Shown here piece by piece: positions 1 to 9,584 of a DNA stretch of 64,000 bases. How positions within the stretch are numbered: the first letter of the stretch is position 1; the number at the start of each line of letters is the position of its first letter. The DNA is from Saussurea involucrata (taxonomy: Eukaryota; Streptophyta; Magnoliopsida; Asterales; Asteraceae). The position numbers and the translations under genes were made by a program. Under the pieces are notes generated by a model. That model was not told the origin of the DNA, ran no database searches, and saw only the letters and a program-made list of their open reading frames with translations. The stretch spans positions 87,111,484 through 87,175,483 of the forward strand of contig CM066313.1 in NCBI GenBank assembly GCA_033807775.1, in the 5' to 3' direction.

Positions 1-335
1 ATAACGTAAACATTTTCCAAACGATAACCGCTGAGAGCTATCTTCTCCTTTTTGTCAGAGACAAAGCAGGATTCCTTAGTGAAAATCACTTTGTTATCCA
101 TGTCGCAAAGCTGACTGATGCTCAGAAGATTATGCTTCAGCCCTTCAACATATGCGACTCTTCTGAAGGATGTTGTACCATTTGAAAGTACACCATACCC
201 TCGGGTGTGTCCTTTTCCATTTCCACCGAAAGTCACAGAGGGACCCTTCTCTTCCTTGTATTCAGCGAGCAGGCTTTTCTTTCCAGTCATGTGTCTAGAG
301 CATCCGCTATCGAGATACCAGATACCCTTCTTAAC
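1..335 (-). CDS. Copia pol, 5' part (protease and GAG-pre-integrase start), cut by window edge
   Basis: Reading leftward, this stretch continues in the gag frame and encodes an aspartic-protease start, with WYLDSGCSRHMTG-type residues (the DSG triad around 311-285). It is followed by a segment ending near VEGLKHNLLSISQLCD that leads toward the GAG-pre-integrase domain. The rest of pol lies left of the window. A single TAA (354-356) separates it from gag, in the same frame. Just before pol is a good 3' splice-site sequence: branch-like CTAAT, a pyrimidine run, then GCAG. Pol may therefore be reached by readthrough or splicing. The family assignment is firm; the expression route is inference. 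Confidence 0.85.
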
Positions 336-353
336 CTGCAATACAAAGGAAAA

Positions 354-2759
354 TTAGTTTTGCTTGGGTACCCACTTCGCCATGTATACTTGTTTGTCAG
401 TGGAAGAGGTTGGAATGGGTTCAGCAGTCTTCGCAGCATTTGAAGATTCAGCTTTGTCCTTCTTCACTTTAGTCAATTTCTTGACCTCAGAGGTAGGAGT
501 CACCTTGACATGACTTGCAACTGGTTTGGTCTTCTTGGGTGCTATCTTCACCTTAGCTATCTTATCAGCTTTGGTGGCTGTGGGACACTTACTTGCAATA
601 TGATCGGTAAGTCCACAGTGATAACATTTCCTATAACTAAAATTAGTTCTAGGACCACTTGAGTGCTGAGCTTTTAATTTGGAATTAGAAGTGCCAGCAC
701 CAAGTACACTATTGGTTTTTGAAATAGGACGAACATTCAGTTCTTCAGATTTCTTACCAAGGACATCTACTCTGAGTCTAGGAGTAGGTTGCTGAACTGA
801 TCCAGAGGTCTGATTTCTAGAACCAGATGAATGAATCACTAAGGCTTTGGAAGCATTCAGCTTAGGTACTAAAGTACCCTTCTGAGGATTTTGATAAATT
901 ACAATTCCTTTACCTTTATCTTTAGAGACAGAGGTAGGTTTTGAATAAACCATTTTCTCCTTACCTTTTGAGGTAGGAGTTTCCTCAGGGATTGGTGTAA
1001 TCGAAGAGGAGTACTGAGATGAAGAAGTGTCAGCTATTGAGGATACGAACGTTCCAAATTTAAGCATTGAACGTTCAGTGGTTGGTATTGGAGTATCATA
1101 TTTATAACCCAGACCACGTTTATCACTCAGAGGAATCTGAGCCTTAATTATCTCAGTGATCTTTGTTGAAGAATTACACCATCCTTCAACAGTAGCTTGT
1201 TCAGCTTTTAATGCAGCGATAGCTTCCGCTCGTTCGATTTTGACTAGCTGATTTAAATGGACTTGATCTTTAAAATCTTCTTCAAATTTAGAAAGCTTTT
1301 CTATTTGAAGGTGGCAATTTTTAAGCTTTTCAGCGAGATCAAGATTTTGGTTTTCAACCACAGCTTTGCCGTTCATGGCTTCGTATAAACTTCTAGTCAG
1401 TAGTTCGATTTTACGGAGACTATCAGCTTCATCAATATTTACAATATTGGTAAAGAAGGAAGGTGATACCTGAATGGCAGATGTTGAAGTGGAGGGAATG
1501 TCTGAACTTTCTTCCTCTTCTTCAATCTTGGCCATGAGACATTGATTTGCTTCATCATCTTCAGAATCAGATGATGAGGCTTCTTCATCAGAAGCAGCCC
1601 AATCATAGTCAGCCATCAGGCCTTTTCCCTTCTTCTTAAAGCTTTTCAGCTTTGCATACTTCTCCTTCAGCTTTAAGTATTTGTCGTCTTTATTCCTTGG
1701 AACAAAGGATTTCTTTGTAAAAGCTGAAGGTCTCATGATTTTCTTTGACCTGCACTCGTTAGCGAAATGACCTGTCTTTTCGCAGTTAAAACAAGTAGCA
1801 GTAGCCTTATCAACAAAAGCTGATGACTTAGGCTTGTCAGCTATAGAAAGAGTTTTGTTCTTTCTAAACATTTTCTTCTTGGCGAATCTTCTGAACTTTT
1901 TAGTTAGGAGAGCCAAGGATTCATCATCTGAAGAATCAGAATCTGATGACCTTTCAGAGTTACTTTCTAACTCAGTGATAGTGACCACGGGTCGCTGAGT
2001 AGAAGGTTCCTCTGAGATTAAAGCAACAGGGGTACTTTTGGAATCTTTTACAAGATTCTTCTTAAGATGGCTAGATTGCTCATGATTCAGCAATGTGCCA
2101 TATAAGGTAGCAAGTGTCATTGATCTTAGATCTTTCGACAGCTTGAGACACATGGAATAATTGTCCCAGCTTTCAGGTAAACATTCTAAAAACTTTGTCA
2201 AAACTTCAAAGTTAGAATATTCCTTACCAACCGTTTTTAGATCTATAATTAAGCAATTAAAACGTTGATGTACTTCAGAGAGAGTTTCATTCTTACCAGA
2301 GATGAAGCTTTCGTATTGTCTTACCAGGTTGATCTTTCTTGAATCCTGGACTTCAGACGTTCCTTCATACTGAACACATATTGTGTCCCACGTGGCTTTT
2401 GAGGATTTCAGGTTCATGACGGAATGGTAGACTTCGTCAGGAAGGGCCATGGATAGTATGGATATGGCTTTTGTATCTATAGCCACTTTCTTCTTGTCTT
2501 CATCGGTCCAATGATGGATTTCCTTTGGAATCAGCCTTTCTGGAATAACAGCCCTAGTTGCAGTGGCTGGAACTGCAGGATCAATTGTTACAGGGATGTG
2601 TGGGCCGTTTTCAAGATAGTAAGGTATAGTAGGGTCTACACCTTCTAAGAAGAGTGTCATCCTATTTTTCCATAAGTTGAAGTTATCTCTGGAAAATCTA
2701 GGGGGTTTTGCAAGAGAACCATTGTCAATATAGTGAGTGTTTGTGTTTGAGTTGGCCAT
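354..2759 (-). CDS. Copia retrotransposon gag polyprotein (801 aa)
   Basis: This is the structural nucleocapsid precursor that packages element RNA in virus-like particles. The N-terminal half, about residues 15-240, is a UBN2-type Copia gag domain (SRDNFNLWKNRMTLFLEG; later LKSSKATWDTI). A CCHC knuckle, CFNCEKTGHFANEC, lies near residue 322 and a second, CYHCGLTDHIASKC, near 711. Between them are acidic Ser/Asp/Glu tracts and a predicted coiled region. A long gag with two knuckles resembles the SIRE/Maximus lineage, but the lineage is inferred. The start Met (MANSNTNTHY) lies 67 bp from the PBS. The ORF is uninterrupted, so this copy is not old. Pol follows after one stop codon. Confidence 0.93.
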   Translation of the reverse strand: MANSNTNTHYIDNGSLAKPPRFSRDNFNLWKNRMTLFLEGVDPTIPYYLENGPHIPVTIDPAVPATATRAVIPERLIPKEIHHWTDEDKKKVAIDTKAISILSMALPDEVYHSVMNLKSSKATWDTICVQYEGTSEVQDSRKINLVRQYESFISGKNETLSEVHQRFNCLIIDLKTVGKEYSNFEVLTKFLECLPESWDNYSMCLKLSKDLRSMTLATLYGTLLNHEQSSHLKKNLVKDSKSTPVALISEEPSTQRPVVTITELESNSERSSDSDSSDDESLALLTKKFRRFAKKKMFRKNKTLSIADKPKSSAFVDKATATCFNCEKTGHFANECRSKKIMRPSAFTKKSFVPRNKDDKYLKLKEKYAKLKSFKKKGKGLMADYDWAASDEEASSSDSEDDEANQCLMAKIEEEEESSDIPSTSTSAIQVSPSFFTNIVNIDEADSLRKIELLTRSLYEAMNGKAVVENQNLDLAEKLKNCHLQIEKLSKFEEDFKDQVHLNQLVKIERAEAIAALKAEQATVEGWCNSSTKITEIIKAQIPLSDKRGLGYKYDTPIPTTERSMLKFGTFVSSIADTSSSQYSSSITPIPEETPTSKGKEKMVYSKPTSVSKDKGKGIVIYQNPQKGTLVPKLNASKALVIHSSGSRNQTSGSVQQPTPRLRVDVLGKKSEELNVRPISKTNSVLGAGTSNSKLKAQHSSGPRTNFSYRKCYHCGLTDHIASKCPTATKADKIAKVKIAPKKTKPVASHVKVTPTSEVKKLTKVKKDKAESSNAAKTAEPIPTSSTDKQVYMAKWVPKQN

Positions 2760-2825
2760 TTTCAGATAATAGCAAGGAAGAGAAATATCTTAGATTAGAT
2801 CTTGTTTATGAGATTAAACAAATCC

Positions 2826-2837
2826 GCTCTGATACCA
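2826..2837 (-). promoter_or_regulatory. Primer binding site (iMet tRNA) of Copia element 1
   Basis: The minus strand reads TGGTATCAGAGC, the plant initiator-Met tRNA complement. It lies two bases from the end of the LTR (2840) and upstream of gag, which fixes element orientation as minus. Confidence 0.93.
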
Positions 2838-2839
2838 CT

Positions 2840-3814
2840 TGTTGGTCCCGAAAGGCCTAAACAAGTTTGTAGAAAGGGGGGGGGGGGGGGGGGGGGGTTG
2901 AATACAAACACACTATTTTACTTTTCTAAATTGTTTATTGATAAATCATTAACAATTTACAGCTTGTTGCGGAAACAAGATTAAGGATAAACCTAAATCT
3001 AAACAAGTTGGAACACTGAGGTTTTCTTGCACTAAGAAAGATAAGGAGATTACTAATAAAATCCTATCTTGAGAGATTTGAACTTGTCCAGAGTTAGCAA
3101 GTTACTTCAAATGAAGTGCGTTCATCGCTTTATATACTGCATGCATTTAATGCAATTCAGTATACACTTTACACGTGTCATCAGCGGATTGGTTGCATGT
3201 CATTGACCTTTGTTGACAACCTTAGTAGCCGCATGAATGAACAGTGTAGTATCAGAGTGGTTGTACGATTTCAGATTTTCGGAGGTTCTTTTCTGACATT
3301 TCGTACGGTGGCGTGCAAGGGAGGTTAAGACAAAAGTACTTTGTACGGAGGACTTCATGATCAGCTTTCGTTGATTCAGCGATTATCATTTACTATTCAG
3401 CGAATGATAAAGTTCAGCGATAGCTGAAGTCTTGTACTTGATACTTCACGTTGAGTGGACAAATCTGAGTCTTCGCTGATCCGCATCAGTTCATTAGGAG
3501 ACTTGTCGCTGGTTCTTGAGCTTGATCTTCGACTTCAGCGTAGAACCTTTGTTGACGTGAATCTTGTCTTCAGGGATCATAAGTAAACAACTAACTTATC
3601 AGCGATCACCATAAGGACTGAACAGACTCAGTGATATGGTGAACAGTGTTCGCTGAATGTTTAATCTAAAAGTGCGAGAGTTCCTATCAGCAATACTGTA
3701 AGATCTTAGTATTTATCAGCGATAGTGAAACTCTGATACATATTGTTTACTTACAATTTTCACTAAGTATTTAAGATAGGGTCATTATCAAATCACTGAG
3801 GGTTTGGATCAACA
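2840..3814 (-). repeat. 5' LTR of Copia element 1 (975 bp)
   Basis: The LTR runs from TGTTGGTCCC at 2840 to GGATCAACA at 3814, with TG...CA ends forming a short inverted repeat. It is anchored by the PBS on one side and by a transporter exon on the other. It contains a 22-G homopolymer (2876-2897) and many dispersed TCAGCGA-type motifs (about 3180-3725). The partner LTR is outside the window, so the 5-bp TSD (probably CATAA, 3815-3819) cannot be confirmed. Confidence 0.85.
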
Positions 3815-3815
3815 C

Positions 3816-4831
3816 ATAAGCTCTCTTGAAAATGGATACGAGACTCAGGTATGCACATTATGTGAACTTGACCTAAAACTACTATTTTCTTACATTTCTT
3901 ACATTCAAAAAGTTAGAAACTTGATGCTTATCAGGTGGGTAAAGTTGGCTTAGAATTGACAGACGAGCAGAAGATAAAAATTTCTATTGCTAGAGCGGTT
4001 CTTTTAAACCCTTCGATTATTTTGCTTGATGAAGTTACCAGCAGGCTCGATTTGGAAGCAGAAAGATCTGTTCAAGAGGTGTTAAGTATCATTATGTTTG
4101 GGAGATCAACAATAATGATTGCTCGGAGATTAAGTCTTGTAAAAGATGTTGACTTTATTGTTGTGATGGAGGGTGGTCAATGTGTCGAGATGGGTACTCA
4201 TGATGAACTTATTAGCACACATGGGTTGTATTCAGAGCTTCTTAAATGTGAAGAAGTGGTGAAACTTCCTGAAAGGTACATTCTTTGTGGTTTGTGTGTG
4301 AGTGTAATCTGGTGTTAGTGTGTGTTTGTGATGGTTAAATGAATTTCGATATTTTCCAGGTTGCCAAGTGGAACCACAATGGAATGGAGTTTAAAGCTGA
4401 AAATGACTCGGGTAATAAGGCGTCAATGGCAATGGAAAGGGTGGATGATAATCTTGAAATGAGATCAAATGCAGACTATAAAGACACCCTTAAGTTAAAA
4501 GAAAAGTACAACAGTAAACATAAGAGTTCACCATCTTTAGGGAGACTTGTGAAGCTGAATTTACCAGAATGGATGTATGCAGTTTTGGGAAGCTTGGGGG
4601 CTTCAATATTTGGATCTTTCAGGCCTATCCTTGCTTATGTGGTTGGGCTGATAGTGACTACATACTATAGAGTTGATGGAAGTCATAACATTCAATTTGA
4701 AGTCAACAAATGGTGCTTAATAATTGCATGTATGGCTATTGTTATTTTAGTAGCCACCGTGTTGCAACACTTCTACTTTGGGATTATGGGAGAGAAAATG
4801 ACCGAAAGCGTTAGAAGAATGATGTTTTCAG
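3816..4831 (+). pseudogene. ABCB6/ABCB20-like ABC transporter fragment (end of NBD1 to start of TMD2)
   Basis: Exon pieces are 3816-3848 (ISSLENGYETQ), 3935-4275 and 4360-4831, with GT/AG ends at 3849, 3934, 4276, 4359 and 4832. Exon 3935-4275 holds the distal first nucleotide-binding domain: signature region with LTDEQKIKISIARAVLLNPS, Walker B (IILLDEVT), D-loop region and H-loop region (IIARRLSL). The next exon holds the linker and the start of the second membrane domain (LPEWMYAVLGSLGA, KWCLIIACM, HFYFGIMGEKMTE). Best family match from memory is plant ABCB6/ABCB20, auxin-type exporters of the plasma membrane. The Copia LTR at 3814 cuts the first exon. The donor at 4275 leaves two bases while the next exon is used in phase 0, so the frame is broken. 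The second NBD is absent. This is a gene fragment, probably captured. Confidence 0.85.
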
Positions 4832-5234
4832 GTATATTTAACCTTTTTTTTGCTTCTTTTTCTTTTTTTTATGCTTTGAGATATGACGCAACTACAGAAA
4901 AAATTTGGTGTGGGTCTTGGTCTTACTGAACAACATGAAATATCTACATTGTATGCTAAGTTGAATCGTTACTCATGTTTTGTTTTTCTGTTTAATTTTA
5001 TTTATATATCTAAATGGAATTGTGGTTTTCTTAGACATAATTGACATGTCTTCCAATTAAAATATGGCAACAGAAAGGAAACAAATTTGTTTCAAATCCA
5101 GTTAAAAATGCGAGAGACATCGGAGCCGTTTTCTAGCTATTAGTTTGTGGTTAGCTTGCTTTTGTTAATAAACAAAAAACTGTTTTACCCAATATTTCAT
5201 TCTGTAGGAGTGACATTTCTTTTTGGATTTGCAG
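4832..5234 (+). other. Intron-like spacer between ABCB and TFB2 fragments
   Basis: AT-rich sequence starts with a GTATAT donor after the ABCB exon and ends with a TTTGCAG acceptor before the TFB2 exon. It joins two unrelated genes, so it must contain the breakpoint between captured fragments. No further exon was recognised. Confidence 0.5.
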
Positions 5235-5520
5235 ATAATTTCATTTCTTCAGCAGAATGCTCATCCTCGTGTCGCAGAAAGGGTGTCGTCTGTACCAGAA
5301 AATGTCACGGATCAGGTTTCCCATGACCTCTATCCTAATCTATTCTGATTTCCGAAATAAATATATATCAATAAAAACATGCCCACTCCCTCTGTTCCGT
5401 AAAAACTACAAGGTTTGATTCTCTAATTGAGTTTATTACTCCATACAAAAGTAAATACAATAATCTTTCTCTTTTGTGTGTTCCAAAATAAATTTCAAAA
5501 CCAAATGTGTAGTCCCTATT

Positions 5521-7391
5521 TCTAACAACCCAAACTAGAAGCAAAACGTCAATTTCATAGATAATAATATCTGCCAAAACCTGGCCTACACCAAAATATT
5601 TAACAATATTCGTAAAAAGGGGTTTGCGGAATTAACCCTAATTACAACTGAGAATGAGTCTAATAATCAAAAATGGAAGGCTTCTAGTCTCAAAGATGCA
5701 AGCTCCAGCTCACACCTTCCCCTTCCCTTTGACCGAGCTCCCTAACACCTGCTTACCTGAAAAGGTTTTAGTTTTGAAAAGCGAGGGTTAGACCATGTGG
5801 TCTAGTGAGTTCCCTCGACACCGCGTCACACCAAAATATTTCAGTTTATAAAATCAGTTATAAAACATTTGTATAAATCATGGTAATCACACAAAGTTGA
5901 TATGCACACATTGACACATGCTACTGGCACGCGCTAAAGTCACATACACCGTGACAGCGCATTCGGGCACACACCGCCCATGTCACACACACCGTGACAG
6001 AATAATCGGGCACGCACCGCCCATGTCACACACACCGTGACAGAAATAATCGGGCACACGCCGCCCATGTCACACACACCATGACAGAATAATCGGGCAC
6101 ACACCGCCCATATCACACAAAAGCCAGAGCACGGTCACACACATTTTAATCACACATGTAAGCCACACATAAAGATCACACATTTAAACCTTGCCTTGAA
6201 CTAAGAGAAGTTGAAAAGCACACTGTTAGACAATAACCACACCGCACACAATTACTTGTCATCTTACAATAAAAGTAATTGAAAAGCACACCGTTTAAAT
6301 AATAACCATGCCACACGCTCAAATCTTTACTTGTAATAAAAGCCGTTGGAAAACTCACAATTTAAATTATAATCATCAACCACACACTTTGTATAAAATT
6401 TAGGTTCAGAAAGACTCACCTGCGATGGCAAAGCATGCACTCCTGTTCTAAACTTGAGTCACCCAAGCTTAGCACCTAAAAGATCAGATAAATCCTTAAT
6501 CAGAAATAAAGATCCAGAACTTACCGGGTACACACACTTTCCGGATACTCCAACTCCCCGAATACCCGAACAGTCCGGACACTAGGACTTCCCGGATACC
6601 CGAACCCACTCCTTTCCGGACACACTCCCGTTTCCGGACACACTCCCTTTTCCGGACACACTCCCTTTTCCGGACACACTTCCTTTTCCGGACACACTCC
6701 CTTTTCCGGACACTACGCTTGTCCGGACGCTACACTTATCCGGACACACCACTTATCCGGCAACACTACCCGGACACCTTCACGGGGCATTCACCCGGAC
6801 ACCTTCACGGGGCATTCACCCGGACACATGCAACATATCCGGACACCACCAAACGCTGGTGTCCGGAAAACGCTGCTGTTCGAACTTAGAATTTCTAAAA
6901 CCGATTTAAACTCCGATTTAAGCCATTAGTTTGATTAGACAACTATAAGGGTTCATCCACCAACCCCAAACACCCACTTAATCCATCTATAACCCCTTAA
7001 ATCGGATTATAAATACCAAAACCCTCAAAACCCACTTTTAAGGAAATGTGGGTGAAAACTCATTGAATCACTACCTTTAGACTTGGGAATCCAGACCAAA
7101 AGGATAAAGGAACACTAGATTAACAATTACCAGAAATTAGAATAGGTTACCTTACTGATTCTTCTCTTCCTTGATTTCTTTCCCCCAAGAACTCTTCTCC
7201 TCTTCCCTTTCTTTCTCTAGCCGCCAAACACCCCCAACACTTAGAATAATACTGATTTTTTATTGATGCCCTAGGGATTTGGTCCATTTTATACCTCCCA
7301 CAAATTGCACATGGACCCCTCAACTAAACTTCCATTCTTCTCATTTTAACCACCAAGTTTTCGAAACCTACTAAAAATTTGGGTTATTACA
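5521..7391 (-). repeat. 3' LTR of the gag-only element (1871 bp)
   Basis: It starts TCTAACAACCC, where the expected TG is TC (a point change), and ends GGGTTATTACA. It has ~45-bp units with GTCACACACACCGTGACAG (about 5955-6115), five 18-bp CGGACACACTCCCTTTTC-type units (about 6595-6712), and a 25-bp unit with CACGGGGCATTCACCCGGA present twice (6769-6830). It also carries the conserved block GCGAGGGTTAGACCATGTGG near 5782. Confidence 0.92.
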
Positions 7392-7635
7392 ACACTCCCC
7401 CCTTAAGAGAATTCCGTCCCCGGAATTCCTCAACATAAAGTTACGTATAGCCTGCTTTCATCACTACACACGACAAGACTTACGCTTTCGTCTAACTCCA
7501 TCGGTCACCACCCCCGACTTATCAGATAAGGCCTACGGATCATTTCCTATTGCACCTAATGCTAGGGTTATAACTTGCCAGCTGATCCATTTTTATGATA
7601 ACGTCAAACTCTCTCCCAAGCTCGCGGACACAATT

Positions 7636-9309
7636 TCAAAGGCACGAGTGACTCTCGACCTCGATACCACATCCATCATGCACCTTCCTCACCAAACCCC
7701 GACTGTCAACATCAGATTCTATTCCTAACACACCTTCCAACCATCTAGGTTTAACACGCAAACGTCGGGCAAATCCCGGCGATACCACGAACAGTTTACA
7801 CCCAAGACAGATAACAATTACATAGAATAAGGTTTTATAGGTACCTGTCTCAACCTCGGACGCCTCTTCCTCCTCTTCAGCCGTCATCCGAAAAACTCTA
7901 GCCTTCGCCTGTGCTGGCTCCACTTTCATTTCCCCCACTCTTCCCCTTTGCCTACCATCGAAACCACCCGAATCCCTTCTCTTCAGCTGAGGGCAATCCG
8001 GCCTCAAATGTTCTAAAGACCCATACTGGTAGCATGCCCTTGGGTTCCTACAGTCTCGTGCCATATGTCCCAATTTTCCACATTTGAAACATCCCTCGGT
8101 TTCTCCCACACATTCTCCACGGTGGACTCGATTAAACTTCCCACAAGGTTTCTCTTCAAATTTTGATCCCCCTCGGGACTCCGGCTTAAACACCTTAGCC
8201 CGATCCGAATCACACGCTGACCCTTCCCACTTTCTTTTCTCCTTACCCTTCTCCACATCTTGTCGGTTCTTCTCCTTTTCAACCAATTCAGCTGCGTTGA
8301 TGGCTGCCTGAAAGGTGGTCGGGTTCCTAGCCATGACCAGTTCTCGCACGCTACTCTTTAACCCAAAGATGTACCTCTCAACTCGACGTTCCTCATTCGG
8401 AACGTACAACTCAGCGAATCTCTCCTTCTCCATAAACTTCGTGGTGTATTCTCTCACCGTCATTCCACCTTGTTCCAAACTCATGAACTCTTCTTCTAGT
8501 CGTTTCACTGCCGCTAGAGGGCAAAACGACACCTTAAACCTTGAGACAAAGGTCTCCCACGTCATATACTTAGCAGCCTTTGACCCTTCCCCCGCGGTCT
8601 CCGCATCCCACCAAAACACAGCTTCTGATTTCAACATGGACAGAGCGAACATTACCCTGTCACTATCAGCACACTTACAGGTGTCGAACACCAGCTCCAT
8701 TTCCCTGATCCACTTTATCGCCAACACGGGATCGCATTCTCCCTTGAAAGCGGGTGGCTTAGAAGAAGCGAATGCCTTGTAACTACACCCTCCACTTAGC
8801 ACTCGATCATTCACTGCCAACGGGTTTGACTGAGTAGGGCTCCCCGAAGCTGAACCATGAGGGCTAGTCTCCCCTCCCTTACTACCACTGGCCTCCTTAC
8901 CCCCCGAAACCGCCTCATTCTGCATAGCCAACAGTGCTTTCAATGTATCCTGGATTTCCCCCAAGGCAGTGGCGAAATTTTCTTGGGTCACAAAGGCTTG
9001 GGCACGACCTCGCCCACGACTCTCACCTCGAATCGCTCCCCGCCTGGACGCAGAGCTCTCCTGATGAGACGCCTCTGGTTCTTGCGGGACTCCCGCGCTC
9101 CTCGTGCCACGAGTAACCCGTGCTCTCACCACAGCTCTTTCCACGTTCTCATTCATCTGAGTAGCCGCTCGCCGGGGTGCTCTTCCTCGTCCCCTTCCTC
9201 GGCCTCTTCCTCGATCTCTACCGCGTGCAGCTGCCGGCACCGGTGGTGCTTCCATTTCGATTTCCTCATCAATAGGTTCCGATACTCCCCTCATGGATCT
9301 CCTCATCAT
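7636..9309 (-). CDS. Gypsy-type gag protein
   Basis: The start chosen is MMRRSMRGVSEPIDEE at 9309, because upstream codons lie in the untranslated leader. A basic, Arg/Gly-rich N-terminus (RGRDRGRGRGRGRG) is followed by a Retrotrans_gag domain (AVFWWDAETAGEG...YTTKFMEKERFAELYVP). One good CCHC knuckle, CFKCGKLGHMARDC, lies near 8053-8094. The second, CYQYGSLEHLRPDC, has Tyr in place of its second Cys. In complete relatives the polyprotein would run into protease after a VVTGTF-like motif. Here EVETGTY (about 7840) is followed by unrelated residues and a stop, which marks the pol deletion. The protein would coat element RNA. Intact frame suggests recent activity. Confidence 0.85.
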   Translation of the reverse strand: MMRRSMRGVSEPIDEEIEMEAPPVPAAARGRDRGRGRGRGRGRAPRRAATQMNENVERAVVRARVTRGTRSAGVPQEPEASHQESSASRRGAIRGESRGRGRAQAFVTQENFATALGEIQDTLKALLAMQNEAVSGGKEASGSKGGETSPHGSASGSPTQSNPLAVNDRVLSGGCSYKAFASSKPPAFKGECDPVLAIKWIREMELVFDTCKCADSDRVMFALSMLKSEAVFWWDAETAGEGSKAAKYMTWETFVSRFKVSFCPLAAVKRLEEEFMSLEQGGMTVREYTTKFMEKERFAELYVPNEERRVERYIFGLKSSVRELVMARNPTTFQAAINAAELVEKEKNRQDVEKGKEKRKWEGSACDSDRAKVFKPESRGGSKFEEKPCGKFNRVHRGECVGETEGCFKCGKLGHMARDCRNPRACYQYGSLEHLRPDCPQLKRRDSGGFDGRQRGRVGEMKVEPAQAKARVFRMTAEEEEEASEVETGTYKTLFYVIVICLGCKLFVVSPGFARRLRVKPRWLEGVLGIESDVDSRGLVRKVHDGCGIEVESHSCL

Positions 9310-9570
9310 GATTACTGACTGACAAAGAGACACCAACAACATTAAGTCTACAGTTCCAAGATAATAAGGCAATTAAGCACTTACATGTACCTGTAAGCTC
9401 GTAATTACACTGGCCAGGTGTAATCGCCAACTTACCTTACATGACAGTCCTCGCCACCGTATTAATCATTCTACCCAGTCTTACTAAGGTCCTCCTAGTT
9501 CTCAGTTGTATCCTCTAACTCCACAGTTTAAGTTTAGGCCTGTCTGGTCACCTAAATCTCTTAAACTAAG

Positions 9571-9582
9571 GCTCTGATACCA
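9571..9582 (-). promoter_or_regulatory. Primer binding site of the gag-only element
   Basis: TGGTATCAGAGC on the minus strand, two bases inside the 5' LTR end, complementary to initiator-Met tRNA. Confidence 0.93.
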
Positions 9583-9584
9583 TT

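Noticed and set aside
118..443. Plus-strand frames opposite Copia 1 gag-pol
   Set aside because: Antisense shadows of a clear protease and gag frame.
6592..6720. CRISPR-like spaced repeats
   Set aside because: Units are directly adjacent without unique spacers, and lie in a plant LTR.
7859..9318. Plus-strand and alternate-frame ORFs opposite the Gypsy gag (8315-8782, 8857-9318)
   Set aside because: Shadows of the GC-rich gag frame, with no domains.
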